Source: Salegentibacter salinarum
Lineage (GTDB): Bacteria; Bacteroidota; Bacteroidia; Flavobacteriales; Flavobacteriaceae
Reading direction: 5' to 3'
Length of the DNA stretch: 64,000 bases
Assembly (NCBI RefSeq): GCF_900168115.1
Contig: NZ_FUZC01000018.1
Span: 1 to 64,000 of the forward strand
Shown here: piece by piece, positions 1-7,961 of the stretch
How positions within the stretch are numbered: the first letter of the stretch is position 1
How the letters are laid out: each line of letters starts with the position of its first letter
Position numbers and translations under genes: made by a program
The notes under the pieces: generated by a model
Seen by the model: only the letters and a program-made list of their open reading frames with translations
Told to the model about the DNA's origin: nothing
Databases searched by the model: none

Positions 1-2
1 AA

Positions 3-266
3 AGCCTGCTGAGAAACATAGATCGCTGGTACCGTCGACGTCTAAGGATGTGTATCTGGAAACAATGGAAACGCATCCGCACGAAAGGAAAGATGCTTAT
101 CAAGCTTGGCCTGAACAAGTGGAAAGCGTGGGAATATGCCAACACGAGGAAAAGCTACTGGCATACAGCTAACAGCTTTATCCTCAAAAGGACTATTACC
201 ATCCACAGACTGAGACAGGCTGGTTACACTTCTCTTCTGGACTATTACCTTAAAGTTAGAACGTAA
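3..266 (+). CDS. ltrA: Group II intron reverse transcriptase/maturase, C-terminal fragment
   Basis: The frame is open from the window edge, so this is the last 87 codons of a longer protein. It carries the group II intron maturase-specific (X/GIIM) domain: an Arg-rich run with WYRRRLR, then CIWKQWKR, then a KLGLNKWKAWEYANTRKSYW block, then a short tail ending in LLDYYLKVRT. In the family this domain binds the intron RNA and promotes splicing, while the N-terminal reverse transcriptase domain copies the intron at the target site. No DNA-binding/HNH endonuclease extension follows. An ATG at 48 exists but is internal, because the conserved block starts upstream of it. The symbol is the generic family name. 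Confidence 0.85.
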   Translation, partial: SLLRNIDRWYRRRLRMCIWKQWKRIRTKGKMLIKLGLNKWKAWEYANTRKSYWHTANSFILKRTITIHRLRQAGYTSLLDYYLKVRT

Positions 267-274
267 ATTAGGGA

Positions 275-306
275 ACCGCCCAGTACGGAACCGTATGCTG
301 GGTGGT
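275..306 (+). other. Group II intron domain V-like catalytic hairpin
   Basis: ACCGCCCAG (275-283) pairs with CTGGGTGGT (298-306), with one G-U wobble. Above it TACG (284-287) pairs with CGTA (292-295) around a GAAC tetraloop. A two-nucleotide bulge TG lies at 296-297. A stem of this size, a 2-nt bulge on the 3' side and a tetraloop are the hallmarks of group II intron domain V, and its position just after the maturase gene and before a domain VI-like stem agrees. The subclass was not determined. Confidence 0.7.
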
Positions 307-440
307 GTGGGAGGACAGGTAGGGAAATAATCCTTACCTTTCTACCCGATACCTAAAGTAACCGAAAAGATTTTATAAAATATTACCTAACTTAGAAGTA
401 TAGCAACCTGAAAAGATTCTCCAGCTTAAAATAACCTGAA

Positions 441-2027
441 ATGGCAAAAAATACTTCAAACTCCAAACCCAAAAAGCGCATCGCGGCAATAGACCTTGGT
501 ACCAATTCCTTTCACGCCGTATTGGTAGATATTTATCCCGATGGCAGTTTCCGTACCGTGAATAAATTAAAAGAGATGGTTATCCTCGCTGAGAAAGGTC
601 TGGAAGATAAATTAAGCCGTGATGCTATGGACCGCGGCCTGGAAGCACTTAAACGGATAAAATTTTTATGCGACAGTCATAAAGTGGAAAATATTCTCGC
701 TTTCGCCACCAGTGCAATACGGGAGGCTAAAAATGGGGGCGATTTCATTAAAGAAGTGGGAGAAAATGTAGGGATAAGAGTACGGGCTATTTCAGGAAAA
801 ATGGAAGCCGAAATGATTGGTTTGGCCATAAGACACAGTATTGTTTTAGGAGAAGAAATGGTACTTATGGCCGATATTGGTGGCGGTAGTGTTGAATTTA
901 TCATTGGTAACGAAAAAGAATTTATCTACTATAATAGTTTGAAGTTGGGGGTTGCGAGAATGGCAGCCGCGTTTGTGGATTCAGATCCTATTGAGGAAAA
1001 AGATATAAAAAAGTTACAAAAGCATTTTGCCAAAGAGCTTGCTGAAGTATTGAAACTAGCCAAAAAGCATAAAGTAAAGACTATTATTGGTTCTTCGGGT
1101 ACTATGGAGAATATTGGCGAAATGGTAGCCAATAGAAATTCTATTACTGCTAAAAGAAGCCTCAACGAATTAGAATTGAATGCAGACGATTTTAAAGATT
1201 TATATAAGGACTTTATTAAGCTGAATAAAAAAGATCGTCTTAAAGAAAAAGGGCTGGAAGAAAAGAGGGTTGATATTATAAACCCGGGAATGGTATTACT
1301 AAAATTTTTAATAGATAAATTTAAGATTGAAAACATTAAAATTTCTGAAGGCGCGCTTCGGGAAGGTATGATCCTTAATTATATCAATAATCAAAAGGAG
1401 CAACTCAACCTGGATCTTGTGGCAAATTTTAAAGACCCACGTCGTAGAAGTATTTATGAGTTGCTAAGAAAATGCAACTGGCCGGAGAAGCATTCCCGGC
1501 ACGTTTCAAACTTTGCGTTGCAGCTTTTTGACGAATTCAAGGAAGAATTAAAACTAAAAGAATCAGACAGGGAATTGCTGGAATATGCCAGTTTAATGCA
1601 CGATATTGGTTATTATATTTCTTATAGAAAGCACCATAAACACGCCTTGTACCTTATTCGGTATTCAGATTTACTGGGTTTCAAAGAAGATGAGATAAAC
1701 ATTATGGCAAATGTAGCCAGGTATCATAGAAAGTCCACACCTCATAAACGCCATGAGCCTTACAAACAGTTGAATAAAAAATCACGAAAGAGAGTGAAGA
1801 AACTTTCTGCACTATTAAGGGTTGCCGATGGTTTGGACAGGAGTCATTATCAAAATGTAGAAAAACTGGAAATCAATAATAAGAAGAACAAAATTCAACT
1901 AATTATCACTACGCATAGTGATCCCGAACTCGAAATATGGGGAACTTTAAGAAAGGGTGATTTGTTAGAAAAATTAACAGATAAGAAACTTGAAGTTTTT
2001 CACGTTGTTGAAAATGAGAAGAAGTAG
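441..2027 (+). CDS. ppx: Exopolyphosphatase, Ppx/GppA family, with C-terminal HD domain
   Basis: Hydrolyses terminal phosphates of polyphosphate (Ppx) or pppGpp (GppA); the family cannot be split safely by eye. The 528-aa protein opens with an actin-like ATPase fold: the AAIDLGTNSFH phosphate-1 loop near residue 15, FATSAIREA near 90, the ADIGGGSVEF phosphate-2 loop near 145 and GSSGTMENIG near 215. A C-terminal HD-like domain includes LMHDIGYY (His387-Asp388) followed by a His-rich stretch, as in long bacterial Ppx proteins. ATG at 441 is the first start and no Shine-Dalgarno is seen. It stands directly downstream of the group II intron end (about 90 bp) and converges on the symporter gene with a 16-bp gap. 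A ppk gene often neighbours ppx, but the upstream side is not visible. Confidence 0.88.
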   Translation: MAKNTSNSKPKKRIAAIDLGTNSFHAVLVDIYPDGSFRTVNKLKEMVILAEKGLEDKLSRDAMDRGLEALKRIKFLCDSHKVENILAFATSAIREAKNGGDFIKEVGENVGIRVRAISGKMEAEMIGLAIRHSIVLGEEMVLMADIGGGSVEFIIGNEKEFIYYNSLKLGVARMAAAFVDSDPIEEKDIKKLQKHFAKELAEVLKLAKKHKVKTIIGSSGTMENIGEMVANRNSITAKRSLNELELNADDFKDLYKDFIKLNKKDRLKEKGLEEKRVDIINPGMVLLKFLIDKFKIENIKISEGALREGMILNYINNQKEQLNLDLVANFKDPRRRSIYELLRKCNWPEKHSRHVSNFALQLFDEFKEELKLKESDRELLEYASLMHDIGYYISYRKHHKHALYLIRYSDLLGFKEDEINIMANVARYHRKSTPHKRHEPYKQLNKKSRKRVKKLSALLRVADGLDRSHYQNVEKLEINNKKNKIQLIITTHSDPELEIWGTLRKGDLLEKLTDKKLEVFHVVENEKK

Positions 2028-2043
2028 ATTCAGCTAATTGAAA

Positions 2044-3414
2044 TTAATCTTTATATTTCTTGAAATAAATCCTTGCTGCTTTCATCACTCGTGGTGCAAG
2101 AATTAAAGTAGAGATCATCGTTGGGATCGCCATTAATGCGAAAAAGCCATCAATTAGGTTAATCATCATACTCAGAGAAGTTGTGGCCCCTAAAAGAATG
2201 CTGATAATATAAAAATAATTGTAATAATGCTTGTTTTCCGCCCCGGCCAGGTAAGAGAGACATTTTGTTCCGTAGTAAGAAAATGAGAACAAAGAGGAAA
2301 TACTAAATGCCGCAATACAAAGTAACAAAAGATAATCCCCAACATAGGGAATAGAATCTTCAAAAGCGGCTGCGGTTAAACTCACACCGTTTACATCTGA
2401 AGTTTGCCAAATACCAGTTACCAGGATACAAAGTGCAGTTAGGGTACAGACCACAAGGGTGTCAATCGCAGGACCCAACATCGCCACTAGTCCTTCCCGA
2501 ACAGGTTCTGATGTTTTACTCGCTCCGTGAGCCATTGTCGCTGTCCCTATGCCCGCTTCATTAGAAAAAGCACCTCTTCGTACGCCTAGGATAATTAGTC
2601 CGCCCAGTACGCCGCCAAGCATGGGTTCACCTTTATAATTTTCCGCAGCAAAAGCATCGGTGAAAATCGTTGAAAAGTAATAAGGAACAACATCGTAATT
2701 GACGATCAAAATAATAATTACCGAAACAAAATAAAGGGCTACCATAGCCGGTACCAACTTGGAAACAGTTTTGCTAATCCGCTGTAATCCTCCAAGAATC
2801 ACTACGGAAGTAAGGATAACAAGGATAATCCCGATAATAAGGTTTGTGCCAAAACCGGTAGGAATATTATTCGGCTCTAAAAGTATAAAATTAATAGCCT
2901 GTGTAAGTTGATTTACATTGAAAACCGGTAAGGCTCCAATAAGCCCGGCTACACTAAAAAAAATGGCCATAAACTTCCATTTTTTACCAAGTCCTTCTTC
3001 AATAAAATACATTACTCCACCCTGGATATTTCCCTGGGTATCTATGCCACGGTACATTACCGCAAGCGTATTGGTGAAAAATTTAGTAGCCATTCCAACC
3101 ACCGCGCTTACCCAAAGCCAGAAAATCGCCCCGGGACCACCTAAAGCGATAGCCACTGCCACTCCCGCAATATTTCCCATTCCCACGGTGGAGGAGAGGG
3201 CGGTAGAGAGGGACTGAAAATGGTTTATTTCCCCCGGATCGTTGGGGTTATTATATTTTCCGCGCAAAAGGTCTAATGAATGCCCTAAGTATCGAAATGG
3301 AAGAAAATTAGATAAAATAAGCAGATAAAGTCCGCCACCAATTAATAAAATTACCAAGGGAAGTCCCCAAACCGCCGAGGCGAACTGGGAAACAAATTCA
3401 TCTAATTGATTCAT
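2044..3414 (-). CDS. Alanine/glycine:cation symporter family protein (AGCS)
   Basis: A 456-aa integral membrane protein with about ten hydrophobic segments. The AGCS signature region is clear at residues 80-101 (GNIAGVAVAIALGGPG then AIFWLW), with further conserved stretches GGVMYFIEEGLG and RGAFSNEAGIGTATMAHG. Family members take up alanine or glycine with Na+ (or H+) through the inner membrane. Amino-acid preference cannot be read from sequence. It is the last gene before the convergent ppx end and lies 103 bp downstream of prfC on the same strand, so co-transcription is possible but not shown. Length is normal for the family. Confidence 0.9.
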   Translation of the reverse strand: MNQLDEFVSQFASAVWGLPLVILLIGGGLYLLILSNFLPFRYLGHSLDLLRGKYNNPNDPGEINHFQSLSTALSSTVGMGNIAGVAVAIALGGPGAIFWLWVSAVVGMATKFFTNTLAVMYRGIDTQGNIQGGVMYFIEEGLGKKWKFMAIFFSVAGLIGALPVFNVNQLTQAINFILLEPNNIPTGFGTNLIIGIILVILTSVVILGGLQRISKTVSKLVPAMVALYFVSVIIILIVNYDVVPYYFSTIFTDAFAAENYKGEPMLGGVLGGLIILGVRRGAFSNEAGIGTATMAHGASKTSEPVREGLVAMLGPAIDTLVVCTLTALCILVTGIWQTSDVNGVSLTAAAFEDSIPYVGDYLLLLCIAAFSISSLFSFSYYGTKCLSYLAGAENKHYYNYFYIISILLGATTSLSMMINLIDGFFALMAIPTMISTLILAPRVMKAARIYFKKYKD

Positions 3415-3517
3415 AAAACCTTAATTATGCTGAAAATATATGAAATTAAGTCCTATTAAACACAGCGTGCTAATAGGTTTCTTTTAAACTAAGCATTACT
3501 GGTTTAAAATCAGAAAC

Positions 3518-5107
3518 TTAAAATTCTGAAGTAAAGTGGAATTTAATTGAACGATATTTATCCTGCGTCATTTGCAACGAGAATTGGGAATCTGCTAAAA
3601 ATACCAATTGTCCCTTTTTATCTTTGGCCAGGAATTTAGCTTTTAAACGCTTAAAATCTTTAAATTCCTCGCTTTTTTCATCTTCAGCCTCTACCCAGGT
3701 GGCTTTGTAAACGTTTAGGTTTTCGTAGGTACATTTTGCGCCATATTCGTGCTCCAACCTGTACTGAATAACTTCAAACTGAAGTGCTCCCACCGTTCCA
3801 ATAATTTTTCTTCCGTTTAGCTCTAAAGTGAAGAGCTGTGCCACCCCTTCATCCATCAACTGGTCAACTCCTTTGGCGAGTTGTTTCGATTTCATTGGGT
3901 CGGCGTTGTTGATATATCTAAAATGTTCCGGGGAAAAACTTGGAATTCCGCGGTAGTTTAAATTTTCACCTTCGGTAAGGGTGTCTCCAATTTTAAAATT
4001 CCCGGTATCGTGAAGTCCTACAATATCACCAGGATATGAAACATCTACAATTTCTTTCTTTTCGGCAAAAAAAGCATTCGGACTCGAGAATTTCAGGTTT
4101 TTATTATGCCTTACGTGCAGATAAGCCTTGTTTCGCTCAAATTTTCCCGAAACGATTTTAATAAATGCCAGCCTGTCGCGGTGTTTAGGATCCATATTGG
4201 CATGAATCTTAAAAACAAATCCGGTAAATTTATCTTCATCGGGTTTTACCAGTCGTTCTTCACTTTGTTTTGGTCTTGGGGTAGGAGCGATATTTATAAA
4301 ACAATCCAATAGTTCCCGCACTCCAAAATTATTTAATGCCGAACCAAAAAATACGGGTTGTAATCTTCCTTCAAGATAAGCTTCTTCGTCAAACTCAGGA
4401 TAAACACCCTGGGCAAGTTCCAGTTCTTCTCTTAGGTTATCGGCGGCTTTGCTTCCAATAAGTTCATCTAATTCATTAGAAGTTAAATCGGAAATTTCAA
4501 TAGTATCTTCAATATCTTTTTTAGGATCGCCGGTAAACAGGTTTACATTCTTCTCCCAAATATTATAAATTCCTTTAAAATCGTAACCCATTCCGATGGG
4601 ATAGCTTAAAGGGGTCACGGTAAGGTTTAGTTTTTGTTCAATTTCATCAAGTAATTCAAAAGCGTCTTTACCTTCCCGGTCCATTTTATTGATAAAAACG
4701 ATCATCGGGATATTTCGCATTCTACAAACCTCTACCAGTTTTTCGGTTTGCTCCTCCACACCTTTAGCAACATCTATTACCACGATCACGCTATCTACCG
4801 CCGTTAAAGTTCTAAAAGTATCTTCAGCAAAATCCTTGTGCCCCGGCGTATCCAGGATATTTATCTTAATATCTTTATATTCAAAAGCTAAAACCGAAGT
4901 CGCAACCGAAATTCCCCTTTGGCGTTCAATTTCCATAAAGTCACTGGTCGCGCCTTTTTTAATCTTGTTAGATTTTACCGCCCCGGCTTCCTGAATAGCA
5001 CCACCAAAAAGCAGTAATTTTTCGGTAAGCGTTGTTTTACCGGCATCGGGGTGAGAAATAATCCCAAAAGTTCTTCTTCGTTTTAGTTCTTTCTGAAAAC
5101 TTTTCAT
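3518..5107 (-). CDS. prfC: Peptide chain release factor 3
   Basis: Class II release-factor GTPase that removes RF1/RF2 from the ribosome after termination. The 529-aa length is the usual one. The G domain is intact: SHPDAGKTT (residues 18-26), RQRGISVATSV switch region, DTPGHKDFAEDT, and NKMDREG near 142. The C-terminal part carries EF-G-like domains II and III and the RF3-typical FEVIQYRLEHEYGA. RF3 is told from EF-G by its shorter length and by the SxPDAGKTTLTEKLLLFGG context. ATG at 5107 matches the family start (MKSFQKELKRRRTFGIISHPDAG). A -7-like promoter box lies about 100 bp upstream. Confidence 0.95.
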   Translation of the reverse strand: MKSFQKELKRRRTFGIISHPDAGKTTLTEKLLLFGGAIQEAGAVKSNKIKKGATSDFMEIERQRGISVATSVLAFEYKDIKINILDTPGHKDFAEDTFRTLTAVDSVIVVIDVAKGVEEQTEKLVEVCRMRNIPMIVFINKMDREGKDAFELLDEIEQKLNLTVTPLSYPIGMGYDFKGIYNIWEKNVNLFTGDPKKDIEDTIEISDLTSNELDELIGSKAADNLREELELAQGVYPEFDEEAYLEGRLQPVFFGSALNNFGVRELLDCFINIAPTPRPKQSEERLVKPDEDKFTGFVFKIHANMDPKHRDRLAFIKIVSGKFERNKAYLHVRHNKNLKFSSPNAFFAEKKEIVDVSYPGDIVGLHDTGNFKIGDTLTEGENLNYRGIPSFSPEHFRYINNADPMKSKQLAKGVDQLMDEGVAQLFTLELNGRKIIGTVGALQFEVIQYRLEHEYGAKCTYENLNVYKATWVEAEDEKSEEFKDFKRLKAKFLAKDKKGQLVFLADSQFSLQMTQDKYRSIKFHFTSEF

Positions 5108-5213
5108 CTATAAAAATATTAACGGGGTCTTAGTTTGTTTCAGTTGCTACGATACAAAAGCCCTCTTGGTAAATGGATATACGCAAGCTTGTATGCCTGG
5201 TAATTTAGAGCTG

Positions 5214-5221
5214 CAAAAGTA
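5214..5221 (-). promoter_or_regulatory. Putative Bacteroidota -7 box upstream of prfC
   Basis: Read on the minus strand, TACTTTTG matches the TAnnTTTG -7 consensus of Bacteroidota sigma-A promoters exactly. I see no good TTTG -33 box at the usual 19-21 nt upstream. It would give a leader of roughly 100 nt for prfC. Single-motif evidence only. Confidence 0.35.
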
Positions 5222-5341
5222 CTATTATTTTGAGGAAATTTAAGGATAATTTATTTGCTCCTTTAGCGTAGGGTCTGCAGGATTTCAGTAAAAATCTGTT
5301 AAAAACTTACCGCTTTAAAAACATTCAGTAATTTTACAATT

Positions 5342-6940
5342 ATGGGGCAGTATTTTAGAAGATCAATAGTTATTTTGAGTTTCCTATTTACCGGTTACAA
5401 CTGCTTTGGCCAGCGAAACGAACAGGTGATAGCACCCGGCGCTTATGTAATAAATATGGGCTCAAATCCTCAGACCGCAGAAAATTCTTTACAGGTTTAC
5501 GGCTTGATCTATAATTTACTGAAAAATGAAAGAATTGAAGTAAAATGGATTATTAATCCGCGGAAAGAAAAAGACGGGACCGATTTTACTTATAAGGATA
5601 TTGATTTTAAAGGAAGTGCCTTTGTTATTCCGGTTTCTTATATCACAGAGGATATTAAAAATTTAATTTTAGCCTGGGAAGAGAAAGGAATTGTAGGTCT
5701 TTTTTTAGAAGAAGCTATTGATGTTCCGGTTTTCACTAGCTTATCGGTGGCACCCCGATGGACCTTAGATAGGGAAAATGGTTATATAGCCTTACCATTT
5801 TTTAAAGCAGCTGCAATTCCTGAAGAAGCTTATGGAGGCAATACCAGTAAAAACTGGAAGGCTCCGGAAGACCTTGGAGTTTGCGACGATATTTTTGTAA
5901 TGCCTCACGCCGATCCTTCTTTTTCAACCCATAAAAATCTTTATAAGTGGAATAATAAATATAAAGGTGCCATTTGGGCCGGTTGTCATGCCGTGAGTAA
6001 ACTTGAAAACCTGTCGGGAAATATTAAACTTCAGGATGAGGATAGTACAGCGTTTATTCAATTAAATTTTTTGAGTTCAGGTTTTCCCGGGGCGCAAAGT
6101 GCAGGTTTAATTCATTATAAAGATCATCGGCACGGAACGCCGCCTTATCTAAATTTATTACCGGCCGACCCTGTTGCGCAATATATCGGCAGGCCAGATG
6201 AAGCTCATTTAAACGGATCTGAAAGAATTTTTCTTCCGAAGAAGATAAACAGATGGCGAAGAGAAACAAACAAAATTGTAATAGATGAAGATGCACCGGA
6301 TATTCCAGAGATTGCTGAAGATACCGCGGTAGTTACGGCCTATGGCCACGCTTTTGGGAATCCTGAAAATGGCCTGGTAATGTACCAGGCAGGGCATAGT
6401 ATTTATGGGAAGAAACCTTCAAATATCGCAGCATTACGTCCTTTCTTTAACTGGAGTTTTTATGCTGCAGAGATTAAACGAAGAAAAAATGTGCTGGAAT
6501 TTGGAAACCTGGAAGGTCGGCCTGTTCTTGATGCTAAAGTGGGAGATGACCTTGCAGGAATTTTGCGCCTGAAACCTATTCATTTTGATTTGGATAAAGC
6601 TGAAATTAGAAAAAACGATAAACCGGCCCTGGATAGTATTGTCACTTTTATGAAAACCCACCCCGAATTATTGCTGGATATTAGGTCGCATACTGATAGC
6701 CGGGCAAATGACACCTACAATTTGCAACTTTCAGAAAGAAGAGTCGAGGCCACAATTAAGTATTTAACGGAAAGTGGAATTTCTGAAGGCCGAATTACCG
6801 GAAGAGGATATGGAGAAACAGAGCTCTTAAATAATTGCGGGAATTACAGTATATGTACTGAAGCCGGGCACGAAGAAAACAGGCGTTCAGAATTTATTCT
6901 GGCAATAGATTGTGATATTTATGCAAAAAATGAATTTTAA
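5342..6940 (+). CDS. OmpA-family surface protein with large N-terminal Bacteroidota domain
   Basis: A 532-aa protein with an N-terminal signal peptide (hydrophobic core to about residue 23, ending near NCFGQ). Residues about 30-400 begin with APGAYVINMG and contain SVAPRWTLDRENG, LGVCDDIFVMPHADP and AIWAGCHAVS; I recall similar blocks at the N-terminus of secreted Bacteroidota proteins, but I know no assigned function. Residues about 410-528 are an OmpA/MotB peptidoglycan-binding domain: HFDLDKAEIRKND, HTDSRAND near 447, LSERRVEATIKYL and RITGRGYGE. In the family this domain binds peptidoglycan non-covalently, so the protein is probably outer-membrane or periplasmic. It appears monocistronic: 234 bp separate it from divergent prfC, and idi downstream has its own promoter-like site. 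Confidence 0.75.
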   Translation: MGQYFRRSIVILSFLFTGYNCFGQRNEQVIAPGAYVINMGSNPQTAENSLQVYGLIYNLLKNERIEVKWIINPRKEKDGTDFTYKDIDFKGSAFVIPVSYITEDIKNLILAWEEKGIVGLFLEEAIDVPVFTSLSVAPRWTLDRENGYIALPFFKAAAIPEEAYGGNTSKNWKAPEDLGVCDDIFVMPHADPSFSTHKNLYKWNNKYKGAIWAGCHAVSKLENLSGNIKLQDEDSTAFIQLNFLSSGFPGAQSAGLIHYKDHRHGTPPYLNLLPADPVAQYIGRPDEAHLNGSERIFLPKKINRWRRETNKIVIDEDAPDIPEIAEDTAVVTAYGHAFGNPENGLVMYQAGHSIYGKKPSNIAALRPFFNWSFYAAEIKRRKNVLEFGNLEGRPVLDAKVGDDLAGILRLKPIHFDLDKAEIRKNDKPALDSIVTFMKTHPELLLDIRSHTDSRANDTYNLQLSERRVEATIKYLTESGISEGRITGRGYGETELLNNCGNYSICTEAGHEENRRSEFILAIDCDIYAKNEF

Positions 6941-6987
6941 AGGTTTTTCTTCCTAAATAATCCAACATAATTTTAGGAAATGTAGAC

Positions 6988-7019
6988 TTGTAAAACCCCC
7001 TCTTCATTTCGTACATTTG
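6988..7019 (+). promoter_or_regulatory. Putative sigma-A promoter for the idi-queD-bcp operon
   Basis: TTG at 6988-6990, a 21-nt spacer, then TACATTTG at 7012-7019, matching the Bacteroidota TTTG-N19-21-TAnnTTTG pattern (-33 three of four, -7 exact). The predicted transcript starts a few bases downstream, leaving a short leader before ATG at 7036. Confidence 0.5.
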
Positions 7020-7035
7020 GCACTCAAAGAAAAAA

Positions 7036-7554
7036 ATGGGAACAGATAAAGTAATATTGGTAAACGAAAAAGACGAGCAAATTGGCGTGATGGAGAAGAT
7101 AGAAGCTCACGAAAAAGCTTTACTCCATCGTGCGTTTTCAGTCTTTGTTTTTAATGATAAGGGCGAGTTAATGATTCAACAGCGCGCACACGCTAAATAT
7201 CATTCTCCGGGCTTGTGGACCAACACGTGCTGCAGTCACCAAAGGGAAGGGGAGAGTAATGTTGCTGCGGGAAAAAGAAGACTACAGGAAGAAATGGGCT
7301 TTAGCACAGATTTAAAGGAAATTATGTCTTTTATTTATAAGGCACCTTTTGATAACGGACTTACAGAGCACGAATTTGATTATATTATGATTGGGAATTA
7401 TGAAGATGACCCCAATCCCAATCCAGATGAAGTGGCTAATTGGAAATGGATGAGCCTGGATGCGATAAAATCTGATATGGAAGTAAACCCGGGTGTTTAT
7501 ACCGAATGGTTCAAGATTATTTTTGATAAATATTATTCAAGTATTCAAAAATGA
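7036..7554 (+). CDS. idi: Isopentenyl-diphosphate delta-isomerase (type I)
   Basis: Interconverts isopentenyl and dimethylallyl diphosphate, feeding polyprenyl chains such as the menaquinone side chain. The 172-aa protein is a Nudix-fold enzyme with the type I active-site features: TNTCCSH with the catalytic Cys at 65, the Nudix-like stretch AAGKRRLQEEMGF near 77-89, and EHE at 111-113 with the catalytic Glu. Length is typical of bacterial type I Idi. The stop codon overlaps the queD start by 4 nt (ATGA), so the two are translationally coupled. The candidate promoter lies just upstream. Confidence 0.95.
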   Translation: MGTDKVILVNEKDEQIGVMEKIEAHEKALLHRAFSVFVFNDKGELMIQQRAHAKYHSPGLWTNTCCSHQREGESNVAAGKRRLQEEMGFSTDLKEIMSFIYKAPFDNGLTEHEFDYIMIGNYEDDPNPNPDEVANWKWMSLDAIKSDMEVNPGVYTEWFKIIFDKYYSSIQK

Positions 7555-7961
7555 GATTAAGCGTACACAGAAAAGCTCATTTTAATGCTGCGCACCGGTT
7601 GTATCGCAAAGACTGGAGTGATGAGAAGAACCTGCAGGTTTTTGGGAAATGCAGTAACCCGCACTATCACGGGCACAATTATGATCTAATTGTAAAGGTT
7701 ACCGGTGAAATAGACCCGGAAACAGGTTTTGTCATGGACCTAAAGCGACTCAAAGATCTTATTTATGAAGAAGTTGAAGTTCCTTTTGACCATAAGAACT
7801 TAAATGAAGAGGTGCCACCTTTTAACGAACTCAATCCTACGGCTGAAAATATTGCGGTAGTAATTTGGAATAAAATAAGGGAGAAATTAAAACCTGAGCT
7901 TGATTTGGAGATCACTCTGTACGAAACACCAAGAAATTACGTAACCTATAAAGGAGAATAG
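7551..7961 (+). CDS. queD: 6-carboxy/6-pyruvoyl-tetrahydropterin synthase family protein
   Basis: A 136-aa member of the PTPS/QueD family, which converts dihydroneopterin triphosphate to 6-carboxy-tetrahydropterin (queuosine pathway) or 6-pyruvoyl-tetrahydropterin. Zinc ligands are visible at His15 (FNAAH), His40 and His42 (HYHGHNY), with the catalytic Cys34 in FGKCSNPH, an FDHKNL block and a Glu near the C-terminus (YETPRN). The extended loop between the first His and the Cys (RKDWSDEKNLQVFG) looks like the pterin-synthase side of the family, so QueD versus PTPS is not settled. Its ATG overlaps idi by 4 nt, and the stop abuts the original bcp start with no gap. Confidence 0.85.
   Translation: MRLSVHRKAHFNAAHRLYRKDWSDEKNLQVFGKCSNPHYHGHNYDLIVKVTGEIDPETGFVMDLKRLKDLIYEEVEVPFDHKNLNEEVPPFNELNPTAENIAVVIWNKIREKLKPELDLEITLYETPRNYVTYKGE

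Larger units (their letters stand above)
1..350 (+). mobile_element. Group II intron, 3' portion (truncated by window edge)
   Basis: The left edge lies inside a retroelement. Visible parts, in order, are the C-terminal end of an intron-encoded reverse transcriptase/maturase (3-266), a domain V-like hairpin (275-306) and a domain VI-like stem (GGTAG at 318-322 pairing with CTACC at 342-346). The sequence then reaches CCCGAT at 345-350, which I take as the intron end because group II introns usually end in AY or AT shortly after domain VI. The 5' part, boundary and insertion context are outside the window. The protein stops right after the maturase domain, so no HNH endonuclease domain follows; that is typical of bacterial lineages lacking the endonuclease. 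The exact 3' splice site is inferred. Confidence 0.8.

Noticed and set aside
929-1336. 135-codon minus-strand frame inside ppx
   Set aside because: Lies fully antisense to a well-supported gene and has Ser/Leu-rich shadow composition with no domain.
5180-5203. Near-palindrome around AAGCTTG upstream of prfC as a riboswitch or leader hairpin
   Set aside because: Pairing is short and imperfect and no known riboswitch motif is present.
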